Shown: one piece after another, positions 9,031 to 18,140 of the stretch | How the letters are laid out: each line of letters opens with the position of its first letter | Position numbering within the stretch: the first letter of the stretch is position 1 | Assembly (NCBI GenBank): GCA_938743325.2 | Contig: OW568863.1 | Location: forward strand, 434,001-498,000 | Origin: Pycnococcus provasolii | Lineage: Eukaryota; Chlorophyta; Pseudoscourfieldiophyceae; Pseudoscourfieldiales; Pycnococcaceae | Direction of reading: 5' to 3' | Length of the DNA stretch: 64,000 nt | The notes under the pieces: generated by a model | Told to the model about the DNA's origin: nothing | The model's input: only the letters and a program-made list of their open reading frames with translations | Databases searched by the model: none | Program-made: the position numbers and the translations under genes

Positions 9031-10900
9031 TCGTCCTAGCGGCTCCTCCTCGGGAATGCGCACTGTCGAATTCCGTCCATCTCCCCATGGGTACCATAAT
9101 ACAGGGGGTGGTGGTGGTGGTGGTGGTGGTGGTGGTTCCCCCTTAGGACCCTCCTCCTTGGGCTCCTTGGGAAACTCCGTGGGAAAAATTAAGCAGTCGA
9201 CGTCGTGCTGGAGGCACTACCTGGGTGTCGCACTCGCATCCACGAACTCGCTTTCGCGTATACTCGAAGATAAGTGTGCAAAGGATGACCATCGTGCTGT
9301 TCGCGAGGATGTCGTGAGGGCATGTGAGCGTGGCTCGCACGTTCACCGCATGACATACGACGACTGGGTGCGCGATGGAAGGCCGGTTGGCGACGTGCCG
9401 GTCGTCGTGAGCCTCGACGATGGCGAGCAGGAAAATGCATGGTCGCTCGAGACGCTCGTGCGTGACCACTCCGACATGAGAGGGCTGGCTCGCTTGAGCT
9501 CGCCGCAGAACGCTGACGAGTACGTATTCACGGAAGTGCCGACGAACGGCGTCGACGTCCTAAACGACATTACTATGGCAGAGGCGTGCGCGCGCGTCGC
9601 TTTGGAAAACGACACGTATCTGCAGGCTGTCATCGAAAAAGACCAATCCCTCGCTGCCAAGGCGAGCTGCGACGTGTTTGATAGACTAAAGCAAACGCTG
9701 CGTTGCGAGACGTCGCAGAGGATCCGCATTTGGGTGTCGCGTCAGGGGAGCGTGACGCCGACTCACTTCGATGCTAGTGGTGTGTCAGTACTGCACCAGC
9801 GTCGTGGATCGAAGCTCGTGCTGTTGTGGCCGCCAACTCCTGACGTGATGGCAAAAGCGCGCATTTTTCCTAACAGGCATCCACGAAGACGGCGAGCGGC
9901 AGCACAGTTGCACGAAATGCCGCCGCCGCTCGTCGCTCAGCTGAATCCTGGCGATGCGCTCATCTGGCCAGCGCGCTGGCTGCACCACGTGACGAGCGTT
10001 GGGCCAGGTGCATGCGTGTCGATCACAGGACGCTTCAGCGTTCCTCGATGGCGCGCCCCGGCTACATTGGACGAAGTTCTGAAATCTGGGCTGGTGCGTC
10101 AATTCGACGAGCATAAACATCCGCTGCGATCGAATCCCAAAGATTGGCAATCCAAGTGGCGCAAGGTGGCACTGTCTGCCGCCGCGGTGGGCAGGCAGGT
10201 TCTTGGAAAATGCCTTGTTGCCTTGTACATCCGAGGAAGTGTTCCACGAGGTACTGCGTCGGATGGGATTTCAGATGTCGACGTCGTTTGCTTGGTTCAA
10301 GGCATGAAACATGAAATCGTCGCGGAAGCTAACGAATTGCTGCGTGATTTGGCACGAGATTTCTCCTTTGCCTCGAAAATTGAGATGAAATTTTGGGATG
10401 TTGAAAGTCTCACACACGAGCAGTTGAGCGTGCTGCAATCACGCTCTGTACAGCTTTGGCCAGAGACGGCAGGCGATTTCTCGCTCCAGGCTTCCGAACC
10501 GCCGAAGGATCTCCGCCAACGTTTTGCCCAGCTCGACAAGGATATGGCATCAGTTTCATCCGTCGTGGAGAGTGAACCGCGTGCCATTCGCGAAAAGGCT
10601 GCAAAGTGGATGCTTCGTCGACTTCTGCGAGCTGCGGCGCGTGAGGCTTCTGCAACCATCGAGGATGGCGGCACACGCGACCTCGCATCGTGCGCGTTGT
10701 ACGTAAGGCACCTCGCTTCGTCGGACGAGCGTCTTCTCGCAGCGGCTCTCGTTGCCTCGGTGCGAGGTCCACGCGCGGCGTGGGGTGATGCATGGCGTAG
10801 TGATTGGCGTGACGCGGTGTGTATGTTGCAGAGCGTGACGGCGAAGGCGGCTTCGCTAAGAGCTCGAACGAAGGAGATCGGCGACTTGTCTGCGCTCTAA
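8972..10900 (+). CDS. JmjC/cupin_8 oxygenase fused to a Pol-beta-type nucleotidyltransferase
   Basis: The 642-residue product starts with Ser- and Gly-run low complexity (about 80 residues). Residues roughly 90-370 form a cupin_8/JmjC domain, the 2-oxoglutarate Fe(II) hydroxylase fold: THFDASGVSVLHQ carries the HxD metal pair, LVLLWPP and LNPGDALIWPARWLHHV carry the distal His. Residues about 405-450 hold a minimal nucleotidyltransferase signature, ALYIRGSVPRG followed by SDVDVVCLV (GS...DxD), as in ANT-type and other Pol-beta NTases. A helical region with many Arg/Ala completes the protein. Both catalytic motif sets look intact. Hydroxylation of a protein or tRNA is a reasonable guess for the first domain; the substrate of the second is unknown. 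I know no standard family with this pairing. Confidence 0.75.
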
Positions 10901-11018
10901 GTGAGATTGTGGGTGCAGTGCAGTGTGAACATCAAAGATAGACTAGTACAAATAGTAAGTATCTAAGGAAGAAAACTTTATCGAGGACACAGTTACATTT
11001 CCCAACATCGGCACAGCA

Positions 11019-12461
11019 TCACTCCTGCGAAACGCATACCCAACCATCGCGTGAGATGGGAGCGTAGTCTGCACCACACGGCGCGTACAGCTCGAGCAAT
11101 TTTCCTTTTCCGTTCGGCAGCAGCGTCTCGATGGAAGTGTAAACCTCCTCCGGCGCCCTCAGGTTGCCACGTGCGTCAACGCGCATGAAGTCGAGCACCA
11201 CGTCTGGGCTGCGCTGGTGCTTGAGCTCGATTTTCCGACTGGCTTCCGAGAGTTTCCGGAAGATGTAGAGGGTGTGATGGCCACGGCGAACGCACGGGCT
11301 TGCACGCCGGCTGATGGCGTTGTTCGCGGCAAGCTGAACCCACGTGAGATTCTCGACGTATGCGAACTTGTGCTCGTACATGAGGTGGACGATTTGCGCG
11401 AGGTCCTCCTTGCTCACCCAGATGAAGATGAATCCGTCTTTGCAGTACTTGTGCACCTGAAGACTGCGCAGGCGTTCGAGACGTAGATCGCTTAGCTCGC
11501 TCTTAGACAGCGTGTGCGCATCTGGTATTCCGGCCCACTCCCACCCTGGCGACAGCATGACGCCGTCGAAGTCGTCGCGCTTGTACGCGTCGCATTGGTG
11601 CAGCTTCGCGTGCTTTGGCCAGTGCTTGTACGCCTCGGCAACATTGGCGCTGACGATGCCTCCGACTTCTTTCTTCGTCGGCAGCTCGAACGACGTGCGT
11701 CGCGTCTTGTTGCACCGCCTGTACGGCGCGACTGTGCGTCCCCACGACAGCGGGATCTTCTGTGGCACCTTGATGAGCAGTGGTCCCGTGGGCTCGTCGT
11801 CGGCGTTTTCCTTGCCTCGTCGGCGTATGATGACACCGTCCGGCGTGCGTTTGATAATGTTCACAGAGCGCTGGTTGCCTCCTGACCTTTCGCGTCCGAG
11901 TCCACCACGTGAAGTTCCTCCGCCGCGACCCTTCTTGCGCCTCTTGCCTTCCCCCCAGAAGTCATCCTCGTCGAAGTCAGAGTCGCCCTCGTAGAACTCG
12001 CCAAGGTTTTCGTAGAAGTAGTCCGCATCCGCGTCCGCCTCGGCGTTGCCGTCGATCTCCATGCCGACACCAGCGCACGCGCTCTTCACGGAAAACACGG
12101 ACGTCTGCTTGAAGAGCTCCGCCATCTGCTCGGAAGTGAGCATGAATCCGTCTTTTTCGTTGTCGTTGTTGGGCGGCGACGACGGCCCTTCTCCCGCCGG
12201 GGTTTCTGGCTCCGCTTGCGGCAAGGACGCGTCCTTGTCGTCAACCGCACCACCTTCGAGCTTCCCTTCTTGCTTCCCATCATCGCCCGGGGATCCCGAT
12301 CCTTCCTTGGCAGTTTGCTGCATCGCCTCGAGCGCAGCGAATTTGCGCATGATCATATCCGGCGTTTCTTCGTCTTCGACGTACCCGAGGTAGTGCGATT
12401 CGTGCGCGTGCTGCATGTGCGCCTGGGCGGAGCGCGACGCCGCGCGGCGAGGACGGCCCAT
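11019..12461 (-). CDS. MT-A70-family (METTL3/14-like) protein without a DPPW box
   Basis: The 480-residue protein has an acidic, low-complexity N-terminal half, an Arg/Lys/Gly patch (residues about 180-200), and a C-terminal MT-A70 domain. Family marks are DGFIFIWVSKEDLAQIVHLM, VENLTWVQLAANN, the basic HHTLYIFRK segment, and PEEVYTSIETLLPNGKGKLLELYA near the end. MT-A70 enzymes transfer methyl from SAM to N6 of adenine. Where active members have DPPW, this one reads FDGVMLSPGWEW, so the catalytic box is degenerate and a non-catalytic partner role (as METTL14 or ciliate MTA9) is more likely. The ATG at 12461, MGRPRRAASRS, begins the conserved-looking protein; an upstream ATG-less extension is hydrophobic and unlikely. 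TGTAA lies at 10993-10997. Confidence 0.75.
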   Translation of the reverse strand: MGRPRRAASRSAQAHMQHAHESHYLGYVEDEETPDMIMRKFAALEAMQQTAKEGSGSPGDDGKQEGKLEGGAVDDKDASLPQAEPETPAGEGPSSPPNNDNEKDGFMLTSEQMAELFKQTSVFSVKSACAGVGMEIDGNAEADADADYFYENLGEFYEGDSDFDEDDFWGEGKRRKKGRGGGTSRGGLGRERSGGNQRSVNIIKRTPDGVIIRRRGKENADDEPTGPLLIKVPQKIPLSWGRTVAPYRRCNKTRRTSFELPTKKEVGGIVSANVAEAYKHWPKHAKLHQCDAYKRDDFDGVMLSPGWEWAGIPDAHTLSKSELSDLRLERLRSLQVHKYCKDGFIFIWVSKEDLAQIVHLMYEHKFAYVENLTWVQLAANNAISRRASPCVRRGHHTLYIFRKLSEASRKIELKHQRSPDVVLDFMRVDARGNLRAPEEVYTSIETLLPNGKGKLLELYAPCGADYAPISRDGWVCVSQE

Positions 12462-12738
12462 TCTTAGAAGACAAAGAAATCTGCGTGCGGAGTGGAGTCC
12501 CGGGAGGTTTGAAAATGGAAAGAAAGGGGGGGAGAAAACCAAAAAGACAGAAAACAGGAAAATGAGGCGCCAAAAATCTATCTCCCCAAAGTCCAAGGGC
12601 CAAGGCCAAGGAGGGGTTCCGAAGGACCCGATCCCGATCCAGTATTCCAGTTTAGAGAATTGTCCGTCTCTGTCGGATAATTCTGTGGCTTTGTTATCCC
12701 AGTCCCGCCCTCGCGATTGTCCGCTCCGTCTGCCCCTG

Positions 12739-12806
12739 AACCCTAATTAGGGTTAGGGTTAGGGTTAACCTAACCCTAACCCTAATTAGGGTTAGGGTTA
12801 GGTTAA
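12739..12806. promoter_or_regulatory. Palindromic TTAGGG/CCCTAA cluster
   Basis: TTAGGG units alternate with CCCTAA units, changing orientation three times in 68 bp and forming a near-perfect inverted repeat centred on GGGTTAACC. It is 278 bp upstream of the MT-A70-like ATG on the minus strand. Confidence 0.6.
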
Positions 12807-12823
12807 CGATAGTTTCCCGCGCG

Positions 12824-13108
12824 AAGTAGAGCGAGAGAGGAGCCTGGACCGTTCAAGGGCCAAGCCTCGCCGCTCCAGCTACCCTACTACCCCGCGCGCC
12901 ATTCCTCCTATCGTACCTACGGTGGCGCAGGACGAGCGACGATCGCGCTCTATATTTTTTTTTTAGGGCACGTGCTAAGTAGAGCGAGAGAGGAGCCTGG
13001 ACCGTTCAAGGGCCAAGCCTCGCCGCTCCAGCTACCCTACTACCCCGCGCGCCATTCCTCCTATCGTACCTACGGTGGCGCAGGACGAGCGACGATCGCG
13101 CTCTATAT
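12824..13108 (+). repeat. 132-bp segment in two direct copies, each ending in a T-run
   Basis: 12824-12955 and 12977-13108 appear identical (period 153 bp). Each begins AAGTAGAGCGAGAGAGGAGC and ends CTCTATAT followed by a run of T. The region has no open frame of note. It does not match a tRNA, 5S or U6 pattern I know. The T-runs could be Pol III terminators, but no A or B box is evident. Confidence 0.7.
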
Positions 13109-14270
13109 ATATATTTTTTTTTTCTCTTTTCTTCTTTTTTCTCTCTTTTCTTCTCTTCTTTTCTTTTCTTCTCTTCTTGTGGAGATAGACTACGAGGTAC
13201 TACTCACGTTCACCTCCCATATGGTCAGGCCCACAAGAGTTCCACAACTCGCTGTCTACCACACCCGACCGGCGTCTCCTGCGGACGCCAGCCGGGATGT
13301 TACTCTCTCCAATCCCGATTCGAGACAGCGGGGCTGTGGATTACAAAGCATTTTTATTGGAAAAGGGGGATACGCCCTTGAACGTCTTCGGGTTTTTTTA
13401 ACTTTACTGTTGGTGGTGGACTTGATGGTGGATTTGAATGGTGGTGTTGAATGGTGGTACAGGTTGGTGGATGTGGTTCATGGTACAAATTGGTGGTGAC
13501 TGGTTTTGTAGATGTTGCTACCAACTATTGATGTGGTCACTGGTCAGAACTCAGAGGTAGGGCCACCTAAGCTTCAGCTCTTCAGGTTAGGTGGGCCACC
13601 TGGTAGGGCCGCGAACTGGCACTTTGTACCAAAGCACACCGTGGTATTATAGCACACCGTAGACTAAAGTTGATCCGTTGTACTTTTTACTGTAAGTACA
13701 GTAGTACCGGCAACGTGTACAGTACAGTACCTTTAAAAGCCTTTACCGGCACAGCCTCGGACCGTCACGGGACAACCGGAGCTCCTCCTGAGTTCTGGCC
13801 TCTACCACGTACCTTTACCACTATGTAGAACTACCTTAAGGTCTGCGGCGCAAGACCAGCGTTGGCCCTTCTCCCTCCTCTCCTCTCCTACCTTTCACCT
13901 CATTATTCGGCAGTCACGGTGAGGCTCGCTCGTGTTGGTACCCGTTGCGCGTCGAACCGGCACAAGTCTGCCGATTCATTCCCCGCCCCCTTGCCTTGTG
14001 ACACCATGCTGACATGTATGTATGTTGTTCCACGCATGTACATGCATGCTGTGACACTTCATCACAACATAAGGCTCCAGGGGCTTTTTAAGGCTGGCCG
14101 GCGTTTTAAGCTTTCTTTATGCCGCTCTCTCTGTACACGGAGCTCGCCTCGCGCTCGCTCTCGCTCCACCCGTGGTGTCGCAGCTCGCCTCGCCTCGCCT
14201 CGCACCAGGCGTCTTCATTCTCCACATCCATTCTCCATCATCACGAACATTTCTTGGGCAAGTTTGAAGA
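13109..14270. other. Long intergenic region before the CD36-like gene
   Basis: It opens with a 70-bp polypyrimidine tract (13115-13178), then unique sequence with TGGTGG-rich stretches (13405-13500) and small inverted repeats such as GGCGTC/GACGCC near 13273. Nothing coding or RNA-like could be supported; the last few hundred bases are presumably the promoter and 5' UTR. Confidence 0.4.
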
Positions 14271-17200
14271 ATGTCGAGGATGACATTCTCCTCAGACGGC
14301 GACGCGGACTCCTTCAAGCTGCGCATGAAGCTCCAGCACGACAACGACAACAACAACGACAACAACGACAACAACAAGCAGCCAGAGGACATCGCGCCAT
14401 CCTCTGACGACGACGTCGACTCGCTCCGAGGTTCGGACGACGACGAGGAAGAAGAAGGCGACGACGTTCCGGTGAAAACGTTCCAGTTTGGCTCAAAGGT
14501 GGCGCAGTCCTACCTTGGACCACACCGCGAGGTGCAGAGAGTTGCCCACGACACGTTCACAGGCATGACGGCGTGCTTCTTTGCTCTCGTCGCCGTATTG
14601 AGCATGATGGTTGGCTTCACATTTGTGGCGGCCATGACGCAACTTCCACAACAGTTTGCCATCGACAATACCACAGTGGGCTTCGACGCGCCAAATGCGT
14701 CCTTGACGCGCAAGCCGCAACTCGAAGCTCTTAAGGACGACCTCACCATGACCAACTACACCATGCATTTTTGGAATGTCACGAACCCTGTCGAGTATCT
14801 GGCGGGCACGCAGCCGCCCTCGCTGGTTCCCGTCGGCCCGTTTCTCAAGCGAACGATCAAAACCACCAGCGCAAATGTCACGTTCAGCGACGACGGCAAG
14901 TACGTGCAGAAGCGCATGGGCGGTGTCGGCACGATTGAGTTTATCATGCCCGACAACGTCAAGCCGTCCGATCGCCTCTACCTCGTGAACAAGTTCTGGT
15001 TCGGACTCACATTCGGCGATGACACGAGGCTCCTTCTGGCCACCGTTCCGCTTGCTTTGCCGCCACTGTACTCCGGCCTCGTGGCAATGGGCGCTATGCT
15101 TAACCTCACCGAGCCGATCGTTCTTGCGCACTGGAGCTCATGCGCCCTAGGAGCGCCTGTCGGCGACCTGAACCCATTGGCTAAGGCGCACTATCCCATA
15201 CCCTTTGAGTTTGGCTGCTGGGCAAAGCAGCGCGCGGCAGCTGATCCGTCCATCCCGCAGAATGCCACGGTTCTTTCCGCGAAATCGGCAAGGGCGGTGC
15301 TTGGTGCGCTCAACGGAACCGCGAATCCCGTCACAGCCCCCGCGTATGCCACTATGATCCACTACAGCTTTGCCCCGGATGCTAAGCTATCTCATGCGGC
15401 CATGGCGTATACGTTCGGTCTCAACAGCGTCGAGCAAGCGTCGCTGGTGCGCGAGTACGTCGGGTACATCTCGAAGACCTATGGCGTGGCAGTTGCCAAG
15501 AGTGTCATGGGACCCCCCCTTGGACCCAAGTCGACGGGTATCGTGTTGAATCGTACGGTCGCCGAGTTCATGTGGCAGTACGAGGACCCGCTTTTTGGCG
15601 TGGTGCAGGCGGGCTTCGGACCGAAGAAAAATCTCTGGTGCTTTGCGTGCTATGCGGTCCAGGGTGAGAATCTTGGAGGCAAATATCAACTCGGCGAGCC
15701 GGTAGATTGGCAGGGTGGAGTGAACGCGTCGTATCTGCCGCCAGGATACGTTCCACACGATCCTGACTGGGTGGATGACAAAATGGGGCCTTGGCAGCAC
15801 ACAGGCAAAGGTGACATTTTCGCCTGGAGTTCGTATCGCACGTACGAAGATCCTCTGCAGCTTGGCAAGTATGATGCGACAGACATCGTGCGCAGCATCA
15901 AAGGTGAGGAGGTTGGCAAGTACGAGGACTTTCTGAACGTGCAGAGCATCTTCGTCAAGAATGTCGACGCAGAAACGCTCGAATTCGACATACCTTTTCA
16001 AGCCGGATTTCGCGACCGCCTGACGCGCGATCCTCTTAGCGTGCCTGTGGCAGATGCCCACTTGGCGGGATATCGATACCGCCGCGCCGAGGGAGATCTG
16101 ATTGGCTGCGACAAGGACACATCCCGGCATGGCTGCGGCGTTCCGTCGGGCTTCTACCGTCCAGCGCGTGGTGCGTGGGATATGCTCAGCGTTCGTGCAG
16201 GTTACGAGACGGCACTCATACCACCGAGCGCACAGACATGGCCAAGCGGATTCATGCAAACGATGGGCGACCTGCACCGGGCTGACGAGAGATTCGTCGA
16301 GAGCATTTTTCCGAAGGATGCTGGAGTCAACGAGACTGCTGCGGAGACGCGAGCACGTTATAAGGAAGTTTACATTGGCATTGACGACGAGCGGAACGAC
16401 AAATCGATTACAGTTTGGCGCCCCATGGCGACCACGAAGGCGGACATCGGCTTCACGGTTGAGCAGCACAGTACTGTACTAGAGCTGTGCGGCGTGAAGC
16501 CAAGCCCACTGCACCCCACGGTTTGGTACGGCAACCCCACGATTGGCAACTACACATGGCTTCCGTGCGGCGGTTCAGAGTTACACTACGGATTGACCGA
16601 CAAGGGATCGATCGCGTTCTCCGTCTTGGCAACCGCCGCATACGCCATCTCGGGTCCTATTGTTGTGATCTACTGCATCATGATCCCGCTCCTGTACTGC
16701 CTTTATAAGGCCTGCTTTCGCCTCGACGATAGAAAGCGCTCGCACCTTCGCCACGCAATGCGCTCGTACACGCGCGGCGACGTGCTGCATCACGAGGCTG
16801 GTGGTACGATATCGTCAAAGGCAGTCAAGGTTGCCGAGGAGAAGCGCAAGCTACACGCGGCTGCTCGTCGCATCACAATCGCCGTATCTCAGGATCAGAC
16901 GCTCACTTCGGAGGTATCGAAAGCGGCATTACCCGAGTGCAGCGATGGAGCTGACCCCCAGACATCGATGCGGCGCCGCCGTATATCTCGCTTCGACGGC
17001 GAGAAGTCGCCGACGAGTGATGAGACGGTAGAGTCGTGGCTGACTCGCTTGATGTCTGACTTCCAGGGCCACATGAAACGTGCGGTGGGCATGAAGCCTT
17101 CCACGCCCGGATTGAAGAGTCAGCTGGTGGACGACGATGCCGATGAGATGCCGATCATGCCCCCTGACGATCGTCCTCGTGCACCACCACGCATGGAGGC

Positions 17201-17303
17201 GCTGAGGCGCATGTCGCAGTCCCCAAAGGCATCGGCTGGCCAAGAGTGGATTCGCCTTGGCGATGAGGCTGCTGGAAATACGTCTCGCAGTCCATTCGCG
17301 TAG
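14271..17303 (+). CDS. CD36/LIMP-2-like scavenger receptor, very long form
   Basis: The 1010-residue protein has an acidic cytoplasmic N-tail (about 100 residues, with Asn-Asp runs), a first membrane helix around residue 105 (ACFFALVAVLSMMVGF), a lumenal or extracellular domain of about 660 residues, and a second membrane helix near residue 790 (SGPIVVIYCIMIPLLYCLY). A long basic, Ser-rich cytoplasmic C-tail follows. This hairpin topology and the start of the ectodomain (MHFWNVTNPVEYLAG, LVPVGPFLKR, NVTFSDDGKYV) fit the CD36/SR-B family, which binds lipids and lipoproteins at the surface or in lysosomes. Many N-x-S/T sequons support glycosylation. Animal CD36 proteins are about 470-500 residues, so this is twice the usual length because of a larger ectodomain and both tails. 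Start is the first ATG. Family membership is fairly likely; ligand unknown. Confidence 0.65.
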   Translation: MSRMTFSSDGDADSFKLRMKLQHDNDNNNDNNDNNKQPEDIAPSSDDDVDSLRGSDDDEEEEGDDVPVKTFQFGSKVAQSYLGPHREVQRVAHDTFTGMTACFFALVAVLSMMVGFTFVAAMTQLPQQFAIDNTTVGFDAPNASLTRKPQLEALKDDLTMTNYTMHFWNVTNPVEYLAGTQPPSLVPVGPFLKRTIKTTSANVTFSDDGKYVQKRMGGVGTIEFIMPDNVKPSDRLYLVNKFWFGLTFGDDTRLLLATVPLALPPLYSGLVAMGAMLNLTEPIVLAHWSSCALGAPVGDLNPLAKAHYPIPFEFGCWAKQRAAADPSIPQNATVLSAKSARAVLGALNGTANPVTAPAYATMIHYSFAPDAKLSHAAMAYTFGLNSVEQASLVREYVGYISKTYGVAVAKSVMGPPLGPKSTGIVLNRTVAEFMWQYEDPLFGVVQAGFGPKKNLWCFACYAVQGENLGGKYQLGEPVDWQGGVNASYLPPGYVPHDPDWVDDKMGPWQHTGKGDIFAWSSYRTYEDPLQLGKYDATDIVRSIKGEEVGKYEDFLNVQSIFVKNVDAETLEFDIPFQAGFRDRLTRDPLSVPVADAHLAGYRYRRAEGDLIGCDKDTSRHGCGVPSGFYRPARGAWDMLSVRAGYETALIPPSAQTWPSGFMQTMGDLHRADERFVESIFPKDAGVNETAAETRARYKEVYIGIDDERNDKSITVWRPMATTKADIGFTVEQHSTVLELCGVKPSPLHPTVWYGNPTIGNYTWLPCGGSELHYGLTDKGSIAFSVLATAAYAISGPIVVIYCIMIPLLYCLYKACFRLDDRKRSHLRHAMRSYTRGDVLHHEAGGTISSKAVKVAEEKRKLHAAARRITIAVSQDQTLTSEVSKAALPECSDGADPQTSMRRRRISRFDGEKSPTSDETVESWLTRLMSDFQGHMKRAVGMKPSTPGLKSQLVDDDADEMPIMPPDDRPRAPPRMEALRRMSQSPKASAGQEWIRLGDEAAGNTSRSPFA

Positions 17304-18140
17304 CTGATGCATTCGGCGCGTTTGAAAGCCGCTGGTGAGAGAGGGGGGGAGGGAGGGTGGGGAGAGATGAATCAGCACAAGTCCGCAGGAGATATTTTTG
17401 TTTGTTTGGCTCTCATGTTCCACAGAGAGAGAGAGTAATAAAAGGTAATAAAAAGGGGTGAGAAAGTAATAAAAATACCACGACAAAACCATTTCATTCA
17501 CAACAACAACTAGTCTGTCTGCTGTATGATAACCGGCCCATGAGCTCGCTCACTTGACAAAAGAAACGGGTCCCTTGCAGTAGGTTAAACTTTTGAAATA
17601 CTCGCGGCCCGATTTGGCAAGCAAGGTTGACTGACGGGCTTAACGCTCCAACCAGGGTCTCAAGTCCCGACCAAGACCAAGGGAGGCAGAAACAAGAGAC
17701 AACAAGAGACAGAATAGGAGGTCAGGCAGGCAGAGTGGCATGATGTCTGTCACACAAGAGGAAGCCGTGCACATACATGCAGAACAAGACCTGTAACTTA
17801 CCTGGTACCAACTAAAACAAGACGAGAATCAACACCCCGACAAAACGAACAGACACAAATCTGAAATCTTTGGATCTAAGTGAAACACCAGCAGTGGATC
17901 CCCACAAGACATCTAAATGCCAATGGGATCCCACAACGGTTCGTGGTTGGCCTCCGGGAGCGGCCCCGCGTTTTCTCCTCTCACCCGCTTCAAACACCCG
18001 CTTCAAACCTTCTCCCCCACAGACAGATGAACAGCCTGCTTTGCGGCCTGCTTTGTCATTCTCCACTCGTCTACTCGTCATTCTCCCCCTCTTTGGCTGC
18101 TTTCTGGTTTCCGCTTCATTTAATTCCATCCACCTGCTGC
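17304..18140. other. Intergenic between the CD36-like and FIGL1 genes
   Basis: A GA-run near 17424-17436 and two AATAAAA motifs downstream of the CD36-like stop are the only visible signals. The rest appears unique; the FIGL1 frame remains open leftwards to 17880 but without an ATG context better than 18141. Confidence 0.4.

Noticed and set aside
12824-13108. snRNA or 5S rRNA in the 132-bp repeats
   Set aside because: None of the conserved internal sequences of U1-U6, 7SL or 5S were found on either strand.
13260-13345. Possible tRNA-like stems and a TTCGA-type loop
   Set aside because: The arms do not assemble into a cloverleaf and no acceptor stem pairs.
15387-16469. A 360-codon frame antisense to the CD36-like gene
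   Set aside because: No motif, and the sense frame is continuous over 1010 codons with clear topology.
17880-18140. A longer N-terminus of FIGL1
   Set aside because: The extra residues look like translated leader (GTG start, Pro/His-rich) and the ATG at 18141 precedes normal protein composition.
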